A stretch of DNA of 64,000 nucleotides from contig CP136063.1 of assembly GCA_032622095.1 (NCBI GenBank), forward strand, positions 70,037,980 through 70,101,979, in the 5' to 3' direction. Positions within the stretch are counted from its first letter, which is position 1, and every line of letters begins with the position of its first letter. The DNA is from Siphonodentalium dalli. Lineage: Eukaryota > Mollusca > Scaphopoda > Gadilida > Siphonodentaliidae. Below the pieces are notes generated by a model. The model did no database searches. It was not told the origin of the DNA and worked only from the letters and a program-made list of their open reading frames with translations. Position numbers and translations under genes: made by a program. This document shows positions 46,401 through 57,900 of this stretch, in pieces.

Positions 46401-47395
46401 AGCGGATCAAGTTACAGAAAAATGATTCTAGTATGCCACTTTCCTTTTTAAGACAGTTGTCATTGATAAGAATGACGTCTATGAGCGTTTCTGAATATTC
46501 AGTGAAATTTGTCGAGTCTTTGATAACTTGATCAAGAGTGAACTGGGTACATATAGAGGATACTTTTGTCTTTGCGAGATTGAATTGATTTTCATTCAGA
46601 TCGCCACATATCACTATTTTATGAGTTGGATGAGCATTAGCTACATCACTAATATTTCCTTCTATGTCTTTCCAGCATTGGGTATTTGGTGGGCGATAAA
46701 ATGTACCGACTAACACGTTTGGGCCATTCATTGAGATTTCGATCCATAAATTCTCTAAAGTTATTTTCTCTAAGTCCGCTCTTCGTTTAAATGCAAAGTT
46801 ATTTTTAACATAAACTATTACACCACCTCCGACTGTGTCGGTTTTTCTATCTCTTCGTTCGGGTTCGTGGAAACCTCTTATGTATAGGTCATTTTGATCA
46901 GTTTTTTCACCTAGCCAGGACTCCGTAAAATCACACACATCGAAATTTTGTATCTCTATAGAGAGAACGTCAAGTTTTGGGATTATGCTCTGCACATTTA
47001 AGTGGAAAATAGATAACTCCGAATCAAGCCGAGTCCCAGGATTAGGTAAAATGTTGCCAGATATTATTAACAGCTGTCTGAGCCATGCTGGTATTCCAGT
47101 TATGTTCGTATATCTGGGTGTGTTTATTGGATTTCCAGTTCTATTAAATTTAGCATGGTGCATTGATATGTTAGTATAGTTCACAATCGACATGATAAGT
47201 AGTATGCGTACGGCTTTGATTTGGCTTGTGCCTTTAATTACTAGTTTTAAGAAATGGAGAAGTAATTTCGATGAATGCGAGTCAAAGCGCTCTTTACGTT
47301 TCGCATACCGCGCGCGGGAATAGAATGTGCCTACCCTCGAGCGGTAGTAGTTATCCAGGATCATGTTGTTTGGTTTGGTTTGGTTTGTGCACCGT
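43440..47395 (-). pseudogene. Decayed CR1/L2-like LINE ORF2 (copy A), interrupted by a MITE
   Basis: On the minus strand an AP endonuclease domain runs from 47364 to 46252. It has an N-terminal NPG motif, HLNVQSIIPK, ESWL, VGGGVIVYV, GTFYRPPNT, CGDLNENQFN and ETLIDVILIND, but RYH stands where the family has an SDH-type end motif. After a MITE (45603-46072) comes linker and reverse transcriptase: KWWKTFKRL, DKASGPDIISPRLLKN, VVPIHKKGDRSNPENYRPIS, then, past a frameshift near 44857, FVDISKAFDKV, a stop inside the GVPQ(G)S box, and an intact FADD at 44566-44555. The C-terminal region (44095-43463) ends with CTCGEVEDTEHYLIEC. Most stops are shared with copy B. Here a TGG of motif A's neighbourhood is also TGA. 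Inactive. It lies antisense to the TLR. Confidence 0.9.
45603..46072. mobile_element. TTAA-flanked MITE (AGGTACTCAAYCC family), copy 2, with known empty site
   Basis: The element is 470 bp, with ends AGGTACTCAACCCG and CGGGTTGAGTACCT that are exact complements. TTAA stands on both sides (45599-45602 and 46073-46076). The paralogous LINE at 61805-61808 has a single TTAA with the two flanks joined, which proves both borders and the 4-bp duplication. It shares its interior with 29768-30055. It inserted after, or in only one lineage of, the segmental duplication. Confidence 0.93.
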
Positions 47396-48338
47396 ATAAC
47401 ACATGAGTATATATATGGATGGCCGGTCTACTAACGTATTATACTTCCCGTTCCATGGGACGTTACTCCATAAATTATGATACTGCTTCCCAAACAGAAC
47501 GAGGTATATTATATGATTACACTGGTGTAAATGTTTTCCATAGGCCTCAGTGCTAACGTTTTAGCGTTTACTGTTGGCTATATAAATATTGCTTTTTTTA
47601 ATCTGAAAAATTGACATTTGGGGAAACTTTTTACACAAAAAAATCATATCTGTCTAGCAGGAAATTCGCCTTTAAATCTTGTGATTTCGTAACTAGTGTC
47701 AGAACCGCTTAAAAAAATACTGTCATATTTTCGACCACACCAAAAAATTCAAATTTCACTACAAAAGGTTAATTCCTGTGCCAATGGCTATTTTACCTAT
47801 GAGAAACCATAGGGAAGAGGTGTGATGAGTTTTTTATGCAAAAAAGCACACAAGGCTATTGACCAATCAGGGCCCAGTGTCTATTTTATTCTCTCCTATA
47901 CATTTGAAAAAATGTGTTCAAAAACAATATCACTTCTGTGGTTCTTTATTTATCACACACAATTTAACACCACCCCTTTAATACATTATGCATCAAAAAA
48001 GCACAATTTTCCACCACAAGTCATGTTCAGGCCCCATTTTAACACAGTTTTTGGGGTCTGGTATTGCAAACTTGGACCAGATATGGAAGACTGTACCAGA
48101 TTCTTTCCATGGCAGAGATTCTGGTGATGTGAGGTCATTGAGTCCAGATCTGATCAACTGAGCATCAAGCACATGCCTTTATCAGCACATGGAAGACTAA
48201 AATATGACATTTTCAGGTATGTAAGGTTGATCCAAGATAACTGGATGTGGGTGCATATTGAATTAGTTGAACAAAGATATGCCCTCTTTGAAATGCTGAA
48301 GCATTTTCTTAAATATGTCCAAGTTTTAGTGCTATTAA
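47396..48338. other. Duplicated region upstream of the LINE, with a partial TIR element
   Basis: ATTACACTGGTGTAAATG followed by CATAGGCCTCAGTGCTAACG at 47517-47560 is the left end of the element that is complete at 63247-63688. In this copy about 125 bp including its right end are missing near 47910. A 101-codon frame at 47822-48127 has no known motif and its equivalent in copy 2 is disrupted. Confidence 0.55.
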
Positions 48339-49294
48339 GGGTCAGACGCACGTTTTGCCAAAATGTCCTGGTATTTCAAAATGTATTTTCTCTAAATCTA
48401 TCAGGAATATCTTTGTGAAATTTTGTACAAGAGATTATTGTGGTACCATACATAAGAACCATTGGACATTTGGTTATTATAATCTCATTTACTTTACTTT
48501 TATGGCATGATTTTTGTTTAAATTTCACTGTGTTCAGGTACCGAGAACTACTGTAAAACAGATTTTTTTCGAAAGTGCATTTCATATATACATGATATCA
48601 TATCTGAAGATCATGAGAGGAGACTTAATTTTTCTTGATTCATGAAATTAAATGATTATTTTCATTCAGTAAGACAACTACCATAAATATTTTTTTATTA
48701 TTGAGAATTTTCATGTCATACTTGTTGGTCATTGACAAATTGGGCTCAGTTGAGTTCTGGGTCATGGGTTCATAACCAAGTTAAATCTGACCACCATATC
48801 TCTAAACACTGTGGCCTAATTTCTGTGGATTGCTCCCTGCTTGAGTGGACAGCACCACATTTGAACATTTGTTTTCATTGGGCTGGCATATTTGTGACTG
48901 CTTTATTTTTCATTATAATACATGGGGTATGATGCTATAATATGCAATTAAAAAGCTAACTCAACATTATGATACAAATGAAGCCTCCTCTCATGGATTC
49001 AAGACAATAAGCTATTTGATGGTTGACATGTTGTTTGAAATTATAATTTTTTCTGGCAGTACTCGGTACCTAAAGGGACAGAAACGAAACAAATATTTTC
49101 AACCTCTCAAATGTATTAAAATCCATTATTGTTATTGTCTCTTTATAATTGCTCTGATTCTATATATAATGAAAAATATCATATGTAAAATTCAAGATTT
49201 TGCACCAGATATATCCAGAGAAATTCTTTGTTGAAAATCACTTGCCATTTCTGGCTGGATTTACTGTGATTTATGCAAAACGTGCGTCTTCCCC
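48339..49294. mobile_element. TTAA-flanked DNA element, 956 bp
   Basis: TTAA at 48335-48338 and 49295-49298. The left end GGGTCAGACGCACGTTTTGC is complementary to the right end GCAAAACGTGCGTCTTCCCC apart from a few bases. No transposase frame. A truncated relative lies at 15955-16250. CCC/GGG-type termini plus TTAA point to piggyBac-related mobilisation. Confidence 0.8.
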
Positions 49295-49993
49295 TTAACC
49301 TTCAAACGGCCATACCCACCAGTGAAAATGACACACTTTTATTATATATATCTGTATATCACTGGCTATAAAATCCAAAATACGTGTTAGATTAGCTTCT
49401 TATAACAATTGGTATGTGTGTCATTGACATGCTCATCTCATGTTATGGGTCATTTGTATCATCATGTGACTATTACCACCTTGAAATTTTTTGAAAATAC
49501 CTTGAAAAATTGACATTTTTTAAATGAAAACTCATTGGACTGAAAGACCAGGCTGTGAAAAATGCAATAAAATACTTTAAAGTGCATATATATGTTTATT
49601 CTCTCCTCCAATATACATGGTACAGAGACAGATTACAATAACAATACCTATCCCCTGTCACGTGCGGATAACAATTTATATTAAATGGTAATGCATATTT
49701 ACTTAAAATGTACGTTAGTTTTAGACGATTCGTTGCATGTACTTCATAAAATTTGCATGTGTGTGTTATCAGGACGTGCCAGGGGATTTGACAAAAAAGC
49801 ATAAGGAGTGTAAGTGTATCGGTTTTGACATGTTTCAGGATGCCTCCCGACTCTCAGGAATCAAAAATGCTAAAAAGCTCATTTTCCCCTTTATGTTACA
49901 CTGGTGTAAATGTTTTCCATAGGCCTCAGTGCTAACGTTTTAGCGTATGCTGTTGGCTATATAAATATTGGGTCCACATTTTGTTTTAAATCT
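49295..49993. other. Spacer between duplication copies, ending in a partial element
   Basis: At 49894-49973, GTTACACTGGTGTAAATG and CATAGGCCTCAGTGCTAACG repeat the left end of the element at 47517 and 63247. The second copy of the TLR 5' flank starts within about 20 bp of the end of this fragment. Confidence 0.6.
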
Positions 49994-50632
49994 CAAAGAA
50001 ATGGACCATAGAAAACATTTTCTGAACTATGCGCAATTGTAAATATACACATCTCGATTCGGGACGTAACTATCGGCGATAAACCAACGCAAATGATTTC
50101 GCCATCGAAAGTCATTGCATTTAATTAATATATACGAATGACGGTGTGTGTTGTACATTTGGATTAATATTCTTAAAAATAACTATTTTGAGCAAGATTA
50201 TTCTCCATTTCTATGTGATCACCCTTTCGGAGTGTTTCACATAACTTGAATCCACACTTGCGAAGTCTCTCGAGTCTCGATGTCTCCATTTACGGTTGTG
50301 TGTACGGCATATATATCAAGTAAACACCATGGCCTGGATGCGGAGAGCGTTCGTCAAATCGAGTATCTGTGGTCTAAGTGAATTTATAATGTTCGGTTAT
50401 AAAAGCATGATATACTTTTTTATACCGGCTATGTTTGGTAATTTTTTTTTGAATTGACTAAAATGGGTAATACTAGTTTATAATTCATGATTTAAAAAAT
50501 TGCCATTATATATAGGATGTTTTTCTGGGACAAAAGCGAAAACGTCATATCCTTCAGCACAAGAAACGAGTAAAATTTTTGTAACAGTGTAAGACACAGA
50601 ACATAGGTTAACTCAGACCACCGATAACTAGA

Positions 50633-51258
50633 TGAGTATCTACATTTATTAATTAACTACAGGTTATCGGCCGCAATAAGAAGAACGCAGCCCGCGTCAC
50701 AAGTAAAAAAAAGTCGGCCAATAAGTATAAAACGCGGCCAATAAGTAACAAAAAGTCGGCCAATAGGTAGAAAACGCGGCCAATAAGTCAAGGTAACGTA
50801 AATGACGTCATACGTAATTAGCTCGATCGGCAAAAAATATTGGGTCGACGGAAGATATATTGCAGTTGATTTCGGATGAATTACGGACAGACACTGTTTT
50901 GGGGAGTAAATATACATGTACGTGGATGAACTTCATGTATCATTATCAATATCATTCCCAGTGGAAATTGACAGTACTGTGAGATCTCTGCAAGTTCTTC
51001 ACAAAGTTCACAAGAATAAAAATTGCTGGAATAATTGTTAATTTAACAAAACACACAATGGTATATCTATGTTAATATATTCATCATGTGAAACAATTAT
51101 TGCCATTGTTGCTAATTAATAAAATACTTATTAATTGGTTGTTTCCACATTGACCGAATTATGAGGCCTTGGTATGTCGTATTAGCATTCGGCCTCAGGC
51201 CAATACGACAGACCTCGGCCCCACAACTCGGCCAATATGGAAACAACCAATTAATAAC
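50633..51258. mobile_element. Insertion in copy 2: GGCCAATAAGT repeats plus foldback
   Basis: Copy 1 runs straight across this point (near 37435). The insert holds four or so units of the AAAACGCGGCCAATAAGT and AAAAAGTCGGCCAATA type (50700-50790). It ends in a foldback (51125-51255) with TAATTGGTTGTTTCCA against its complement and GAGGCC against GGCCTC in the centre. No clear target duplication. Confidence 0.55.
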
Positions 51259-51561
51259 ATATAATATGCCTATAACGGCGCACTTTTAAATGTCTGACTG
51301 TGAACGTGTCAAAATATATGACAGATAGACCTATTCATGAGAGTATTCTGACTACATATATATATACTGTGTCAGCAAAAGACATCAAAATCAAGGTATA
51401 TCTAAAACATTTGAACATTATTACACTAGGCTTGTAGTATACACTCAAAACGTAGCAACAGCATTCACACGGGGATGCAAGTGGTACGTTTGTACACAGT
51501 GTTGTTTGTATGACTACATATTCGAGTGGTTATCTCGGACAATTCCTCGAAGAGGATTCAT

Positions 51562-51842
51562 GGTTCTTATAACATACGTTTCTGCAACAATTGTTTGTTG
51601 AAATTTCTACCACATACAGAGCATTCTTGAACACCATGGAACATCACCCAAAATGGGAATTTCAATCAATTTCGGCCATTTTGATGGTCATCTTAGAAGG
51701 TTTCGAAGTCACTAATAATAATGATAGTTTTATATAGCGCTTAACCAATTGCAATTAATTGTTCTAGGACGCTAATGGCAATGATTAACCTGACGATCGT
51801 TGACACCCATTAACCATCTAATGCTCCCCGGGGACAGGCATG
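51562..51842. other. Sequence present in copy 2 only, with a SINE-like tail
   Basis: It replaces the G-run of copy 1 (37738-37757). At 51714-51760 ACTAATAATAATGATAG and TTTTATATAGCGCTTAACC read, on the minus strand, as a GCGCTATATAA tail with ATT repeats, like the one at 34590. Confidence 0.4.
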
Positions 51843-51953
51843 GGGTATAGCCACAATTGTGGCTAGCATACTAACAAGATCTTTCACTGTTCATAACCAG
51901 GTACCATTTCAACGCATGAGTGGTGCGAAGCAGACACAATAGGAGCTAGACCC

Positions 51954-52302
51954 CGAAGCCACGACAAATAGTTTTCATGGCTGGCTCAACCGATTTTCGT
52001 GGCTGGTTAGCTAGCTAAGCCGGCTCAGTCACGACGTTCGTGGCTGACGAAATATGGCGGCTCAGTCGGCTGAGATGTTATCATTCAGCGTATTTCCGTT
52101 TCCGAAATGTTCCTAATCCCCTGTTATCGGTTATAGATGCCGTTTTTTTAGCGTTTGTGGTGAACCCGTAGAATTCCAGACCACACGTAATCTTTTGATG
52201 TTGGGATTTTCCATTACGGCGAAATTCACGAAGGACTGGCATGGATATACTATGTAGTTTCCCATCTAATCGGTATAAGTAGTTACATTGGGACTTCTGT
52301 CG
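51954..52302. other. Foreign segment replacing the TLR 5' half in copy 2
   Basis: Homology to copy 1 stops at about 51953 (copy 1: 37865) and resumes at 52303 (copy 1: 39158). About 349 bp therefore stand where copy 1 has about 1.29 kb with the promoter-proximal region, ATG, signal peptide and first LRRs. The segment has GGCTGGCTCA/GGCTCAGTC-type repeats (51975-52075). It then has a minus-strand open frame (52353-52081) with protein-like composition (YLYRLDGKLHSISMPVLREF) and a stop at 52081. Just before the junction that strand reads GTCGACAG, an acceptor-like AG. Confidence 0.7.
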
Positions 52303-52313
52303 ACCCACCCGAA

Positions 52314-53780
52314 ATGTGCAGTGACGAATCGTACAAAAACACTCCTTCAGCATTCCAAAATGTCATTGAATTTGATATAAGTGACAGCAATGTGTTCCCT
52401 CCTAATATCTTAGAATGCCATTTTCATATCTTAACCGAAATTTCGTATCTCAGAACCTTCATCGCAAGAAACAATAGCATCATGCAAATCGATGTCGATC
52501 TAGACTTCATTCCCAGTCTGGAGAATTTAGACTTACGTGGGAACACCATTACCCATTTGAGATCTACTATATTCAAAGGCCTACCCAAAATACGAAGAAT
52601 AAATTTGGCGAACAATCGACTGGGAAGAGATGAAAGCGATTCGTTACAGTATTTGTTTATTCACTCGAAGAACTTGGAACATATTGACCTGTCTGCAAAC
52701 AGCATAAGACGTCTGTCGAGCGGCATGTTTACAAACAACTACAAGCTGAAGTCACTTATTCTGTCCTATAATAACCTGGAAATATTCTCACTTAAGTTGA
52801 CCAACATGCAAGAGTTATCTTTCGTGGACTTGAGTGGAAACAGAATCATGGTAATCAGTGACATCACCATGGCAGACGTCACTTATATGATGAATGCGAT
52901 GAGTCACCCGCTTATAGATCTCCATGACAACGACCTTGTGTGTTCTTGTGAATCAAAACAATTTGTGTCTCGACTTCAAAGACTTCATTCGGCATTCATA
53001 GACTGGGAAACAATGTCATGCTTATTTCAAGGCATCGAAGTCTACCTCACCGATGTGAAACCAGAAGATCTTCAAATTCTTTGTTTGGACTTTCTGTGGA
53101 AGATAATTCTTCCATGTGTTTTAACCATCGGTTTAGTGGTTTTATTGGCATATTCGTGTTACCGCAAGCGACTATACTTCATTAGGGTATATATACGCTT
53201 CCGGTTTTGGCTTATTAATAGGAAGAGAAAGGTACACTTAGATGCTGTTGATCGCATTTTCGTGGCATACTGCCATCACGATAAGGACTTCGTTGTGAGT
53301 ACTATGTTTCCGAAAGTAAATCCAATACTAATGAGATTACTTGGAACAGAAACTGATGTCCTATATGTAGGCGACAAACACTTTGCGGTCGGTAGTGATA
53401 TTACCACGGAAATAGTAACTGCAATACTAACATGCAGATGCACTGTCGTCGTTGTCACTGAAAACTTCATTGATAGTCCGTGGATAACACTGGAGACAGG
53501 ATTTACTTGGATTCACAACAAGCCAATAATTCCGATATATTTGGAAAAAATTGAGAAAAAACGTTTGCCTGGCGTGCTGCGGTATTACTATGACAAGAAA
53601 ATTAGGTTACTGTATCCAAACGATGGGAGTCCAGAAAATGAAGAACTGTTCTGGCAGTCTTTTTTGGCAAGCTTGTCGAATGTGTTTGGGAAACAAATAG
53701 AACGACCAGATACAGTGAACGAACCAGCGCCTAGCATATCTGACTATGACTATGTCGAACAAAGGGAGATATGTGGGTGA
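52314..53780 (+). CDS. 5'-truncated TLR paralogue (LRR part, TM, TIR), no signal peptide
   Basis: The frame matches residues 287-774 of the complete TLR and stays fully open. It keeps about the last six LRRs, the C-terminal cysteine cap, transmembrane helix and TIR domain (with the same proline-less GDKHFAVGSDI loop and FW box). I see two amino-acid changes (H to P in the LRR segment near 52583, and the final V to G) and two silent changes. The in-frame open sequence continues upstream without a start to 52191, through 37 foreign codons with a hydrophobic stretch (LAWIYYVVSHLIG). ATG at 52314 is simply the first methionine in the retained part. Without a signal peptide it is most likely a pseudogene in the making. 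Alternatively, it could supply a TM-TIR fragment if a new promoter or upstream exon exists. Confidence 0.75.
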   Translation: MCSDESYKNTPSAFQNVIEFDISDSNVFPPNILECHFHILTEISYLRTFIARNNSIMQIDVDLDFIPSLENLDLRGNTITHLRSTIFKGLPKIRRINLANNRLGRDESDSLQYLFIHSKNLEHIDLSANSIRRLSSGMFTNNYKLKSLILSYNNLEIFSLKLTNMQELSFVDLSGNRIMVISDITMADVTYMMNAMSHPLIDLHDNDLVCSCESKQFVSRLQRLHSAFIDWETMSCLFQGIEVYLTDVKPEDLQILCLDFLWKIILPCVLTIGLVVLLAYSCYRKRLYFIRVYIRFRFWLINRKRKVHLDAVDRIFVAYCHHDKDFVVSTMFPKVNPILMRLLGTETDVLYVGDKHFAVGSDITTEIVTAILTCRCTVVVVTENFIDSPWITLETGFTWIHNKPIIPIYLEKIEKKRLPGVLRYYYDKKIRLLYPNDGSPENEELFWQSFLASLSNVFGKQIERPDTVNEPAPSISDYDYVEQREICG

Positions 53781-54920
53781 TTCGTTCTGTTATGTGAAAG
53801 ACACCTACAGAACCCTACAGTTGAAACTATCATGTTACTACCTGTATTGCTAAGACTATTCTAATTAGCCAGTTTCAACAACAGTTACATGTTACGTGCG
53901 ATGCCATTGCCAACGGAGGTCACATGGCTCATGCGATAATTTCGTCTGAAGGTACCATGATCAAACTGCTTAGAATTTTGTGTCCAATGTGCATGTATTT
54001 AATTTCAATAACCCAACATTCTGGTCACTGAATGAGCAATACACAGCGCATGCAGAGATTTGCCTGCATGAAAATAATTAAATTTGTTTGAAGCCATTTA
54101 TGCGTATCATTGGTCGCACTATGGCAGCTTGTTCTCGCCATCGACCATTACTTTCAGTTCCTGATGTAATTACCATTTACACTACACTGTGTGGCATGCT
54201 GGAACTATACCAAAATTATATAAATGTATTTTATTCAAAATTTGTTCAGTTGTATATCAAGCAGAGTCAATTCCCGAGGAATAGTTTCCAGCGAGTTTCC
54301 GGTTGTACATGTATTTTATACATATATACCATGGGCTGATAATTCAAAGCTGTCATTGCTGTGCTATAAGTTCGGTCGATGTTAGAAGTTTATGTGTTCA
54401 TAAACACATTTAGCAAATGTTCTGGCCTCGGGAGTTGCGCATTTTCGAGGTCAGAGCAAGCGTTTATTTGAAAAACAAAATACCCCGCTGACGCACGCGG
54501 TTCGTTTCATCATGCTATTCCGTGATATTTATAAACCGAATTTCATCAGTAATATCAATCGTCGACAAATAACTATCTATTATAAATAGATTCTTCCCTA
54601 AACAATCAGCACTTTACCAGGAAGTTATACCAATAATAAACCAGATAATTTCAGATCACGGAACAAAATAAAGTCACATAAAACAAAATTCATTCATATT
54701 TATATAAACTCAAAACTCAAGGGGAGTCACTCTATTGTTCATATCGCAAATACGAGAAACAAAATATTGGACAATAATTTTATAAATATAACTCGATATT
54801 TCCTTCAGACATTATAACGTCTTGTGAGTCTATTCGTTGAACCAACGTCGTGTGGTATCAATTATATGTTTTATCTCGCTCCGCTCGAACGAACATACAA
54901 TATTTACTAAGTAACATATC
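53781..54920. other. 3' flank of the truncated TLR (duplicated)
   Basis: It matches 40636-41775 with scattered substitutions. No gene. It ends at the ATATC target site of the 3-kb element. Confidence 0.6.
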
Positions 54921-57900
54921 CACTGTCGGATACCCGTTTAGGTTCGGACATTCCAAGATGGTGGCGCCCACTAAAGCAGATAAACGGTAAGTGTATATAT
55001 TGTCTCCAAACAGCAATCAACGACATCTTTCGGTGATACACCTTGAAACAGTTATGTAGAAATTTGTATGCCCAACACATACGTAACACGCCTTTCGCAT
55101 GACAGGCATGTGAATTGTTGTATTTGGCGTGTCAAGTCGTCATAATTTTTCGAAATTTTATCGAGGCGGCGAAATGTTCGCTCTTTCGTATTTTTCTGGC
55201 CCTGGGCTCATGCATCCGCAAATTTATGTATTGTTGTGGGTAGATTAGGTCACCACACATCTTCGGAATGCAAAACCGGCGATATTTTTATTGTCTAACT
55301 CCGAAAAACGACCTTTGAAAATTTCAAAATGTTCAGGTTCGGATTCGCAACATTCGCGATTATTTTGTTCAGGTTCAGACACAATTTTTGTTCAGGTTCG
55401 GACAAATTTGGTTCAGGTTCGGACGCATCAAAAACTTCGCATAAAAATGACACGCCGGGGTACAGTCGCGTTCTTATTGCGTTTTTGTGCATTTGGTTAT
55501 CTTCCATTCGTAAAAGAAACGATAAATGGGGAACACGAGGGCATGGTTTTAGCCCACTCGTGAATAATTTGGGCGGACTTTCTTATTTTATGCGTGTGAG
55601 ATGTATGCAATCACGTGATTCCCCTCCACATCCACATACGATGCCACGAAGGTCGCCGCACGTAGATGAGCAGATAACTGTCCATAATATAAGTTACACG
55701 GCTTTTTGATGGGGGTACTGTGTGTATATGCCCCGGTAGATGCTCGTATCCCCCGAGGCGATCCCCCCTCAACAAGCCGTGTAATGGTGTATTTACCCCC
55801 AGTCTCTATTAACAATATATTCCCAGACATAAAGCGCAGAAACGAGCCACGAACAGTAACTCTATTTTATTAGACTGCTTATACGATGAATGTGATTATA
55901 TAGCTGTTCCCACAATTTGCCCATAAATACTTGCTGATAGATAGACAATATATACCATGTTTTGTATCAATAGTTGGATGATATATTTGGGTATTCACAC
56001 GAAACATATTCTTTTCAATATAAGCCTTATGTGTTTTGCCTCATTTCTAAATATTGAATCCAGTTACAAGTTAACCATTTGTCACAGGACTATTACGCAG
56101 GACTATTAATTAGAGCCCGAACATGTTGCGTTCGATTCAGCACTATGCGAACATAGAGAATACCTATGGTTTGCCGAATAATACCTGCAATATGCGAATC
56201 TTCACGAGCGGCGATATTTCAGGAATATATTATTCGAGAAACCATATGTGTTCTCTTTATGTTATGCTTATGGTAAGCAATTCTGCAAAACTACAAGTAT
56301 TTGTTTATCGAAACAAGAATTTAGACGCCGAAGTAGCGAAACTTATGCAAACAATATCAGCTGTTCCGTTGGCAAATTAAGCATCTCTAATTTTGGTGGA
56401 AAATTTCCTTCATGCGCTTAAGAGAATAGTGCCTACCCAATGGTTAAATATTACACACAGAAACCCAATTAACAAATAACTGAATACGTAATAAAACGGG
56501 ATCATTTGTTTTTCTTTAGAACTTATCGCAGTAATAAACTATTTTCAGTCTTCCGCGGAATTTCGCGTAGTTCCATTGATAATATATTACACGCGTCAAT
56601 AATTGTGTACCCGTTTTTAAACAGAAGTATCTACAGTAAGATAACGTTTGAAAATTATTATCCATGCCAAGGTCCTGACGAAAGAGAGCGCATCGTTTGT
56701 CATTTAAAATTACAGCTATTTCATAGGGAAACATATATAACAAACAACGCTTGTCCCCACACCCGGTTGTAACTAACAATCTGATTAATAACAACGTCAC
56801 GTTTAAATCATGCACCATGTCCCCGTAACTCTTGGCAGTGGGCGTATAAAAGCAAGTGAAACATCGTGGTTATGAATTACCCTTGAACTAGCAGTTTCAC
56901 CAATCGTAACATTGTTCTAGCGCACTGAGCTTAATTGACGTCACCTAAAACAGGATCGATAGGTCTGCTACTGAATTAATCTTATTGCATGGTGCTGATT
57001 GGTGTGATAAGCTATGAAAAGCACACCACATGGTAGCTATTGATGTGGGACAAAATCGTTAACTCCGCCAACATCGTGGGATACTACGAGATTTAATACC
57101 CGAATGTCTCTTTTTGAAACCCCTTGGCTCCGCCTCGGGGTTCAAAATCGAGAACCAGGTATTAAATATCCATGTATCCCCGATATTTCAGAAGATAAGT
57201 AATAATACCACTGTTGCTCATATGTAAAATGTAATAATTCCCACTAGCTGGTTTATAGTAGACATTGCTCGAGAATATTCAACTGTGGCTTTTATCCAAT
57301 TAATTCTGATTAATTCGGAGAATTTACCACCTATATTTGGAAATTTCAGCTGACATATTATATATAACAAATTAACAATGCATGTTCGGTAATAACACAC
57401 ACAATAAGATCGCGACTGCACCTCGGCATGTCTTTTATAGGTAAGGTTTTGATGCGTCCGAACCTGAACTAAAATTGTCCGAACCTGAACCAAATTTGTC
57501 CGAACCTGAACAAAAATTGTGTCTGAACCTGAACAAAATCATCGCGAATGTTGCGAATCCGAACCTGAACATTTTGAAATTTTCAAAGGTCGTTTTTCGG
57601 AGTTAGACAATAAAAATATCGCCGGTTTTGCATTCCGAAGATGTGTGGTGACCTAATTTACCCACAACAATACATAAATTTGCGGATGCATGAGCCCAGG
57701 GCCAGAAAAATACGAAAAAGCGAACATTTCGCCGCCTCGATAAAATTTCGAAAAATTATGACGACTTGACACGCCAAGTACAACAATTCACATGCCTGTC
57801 ATGCGAAAGGCGTGTTACGTATGTATTGGGCATACAAATTCCTACATAACTGTTGCAATGTGTATCACCGAAAGATGTCGTTGATTGCTGCTTGGAGAAA

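Larger units (their letters stand above)
36809..48160. repeat. Segmental duplication, copy 1
   Basis: This block and 49994-64000 carry the same order of sequence: TLR 5' flank, TLR 3' portion, 3' flank, decayed LINE, and the downstream GGCCCAGTGTCTATTTTATT region. Alignment by eye pairs 36809 with 49994, 39158 with 52303, 40635 with 53780, and 48160 with the window end, so the right breakpoint of copy 2 lies outside. Copy 1 lacks the 3,060-bp element, the 626-bp insertion at 50633 and about 100 bp near 47910. It alone has the TLR 5' half and the MITE at 45603-46072. Confidence 0.9.

Noticed and set aside
52081-52353. Independent minus-strand gene
   Set aside because: Part of it is antisense to the TLR; the rest is too short to call a gene and is reported instead as a captured fragment.
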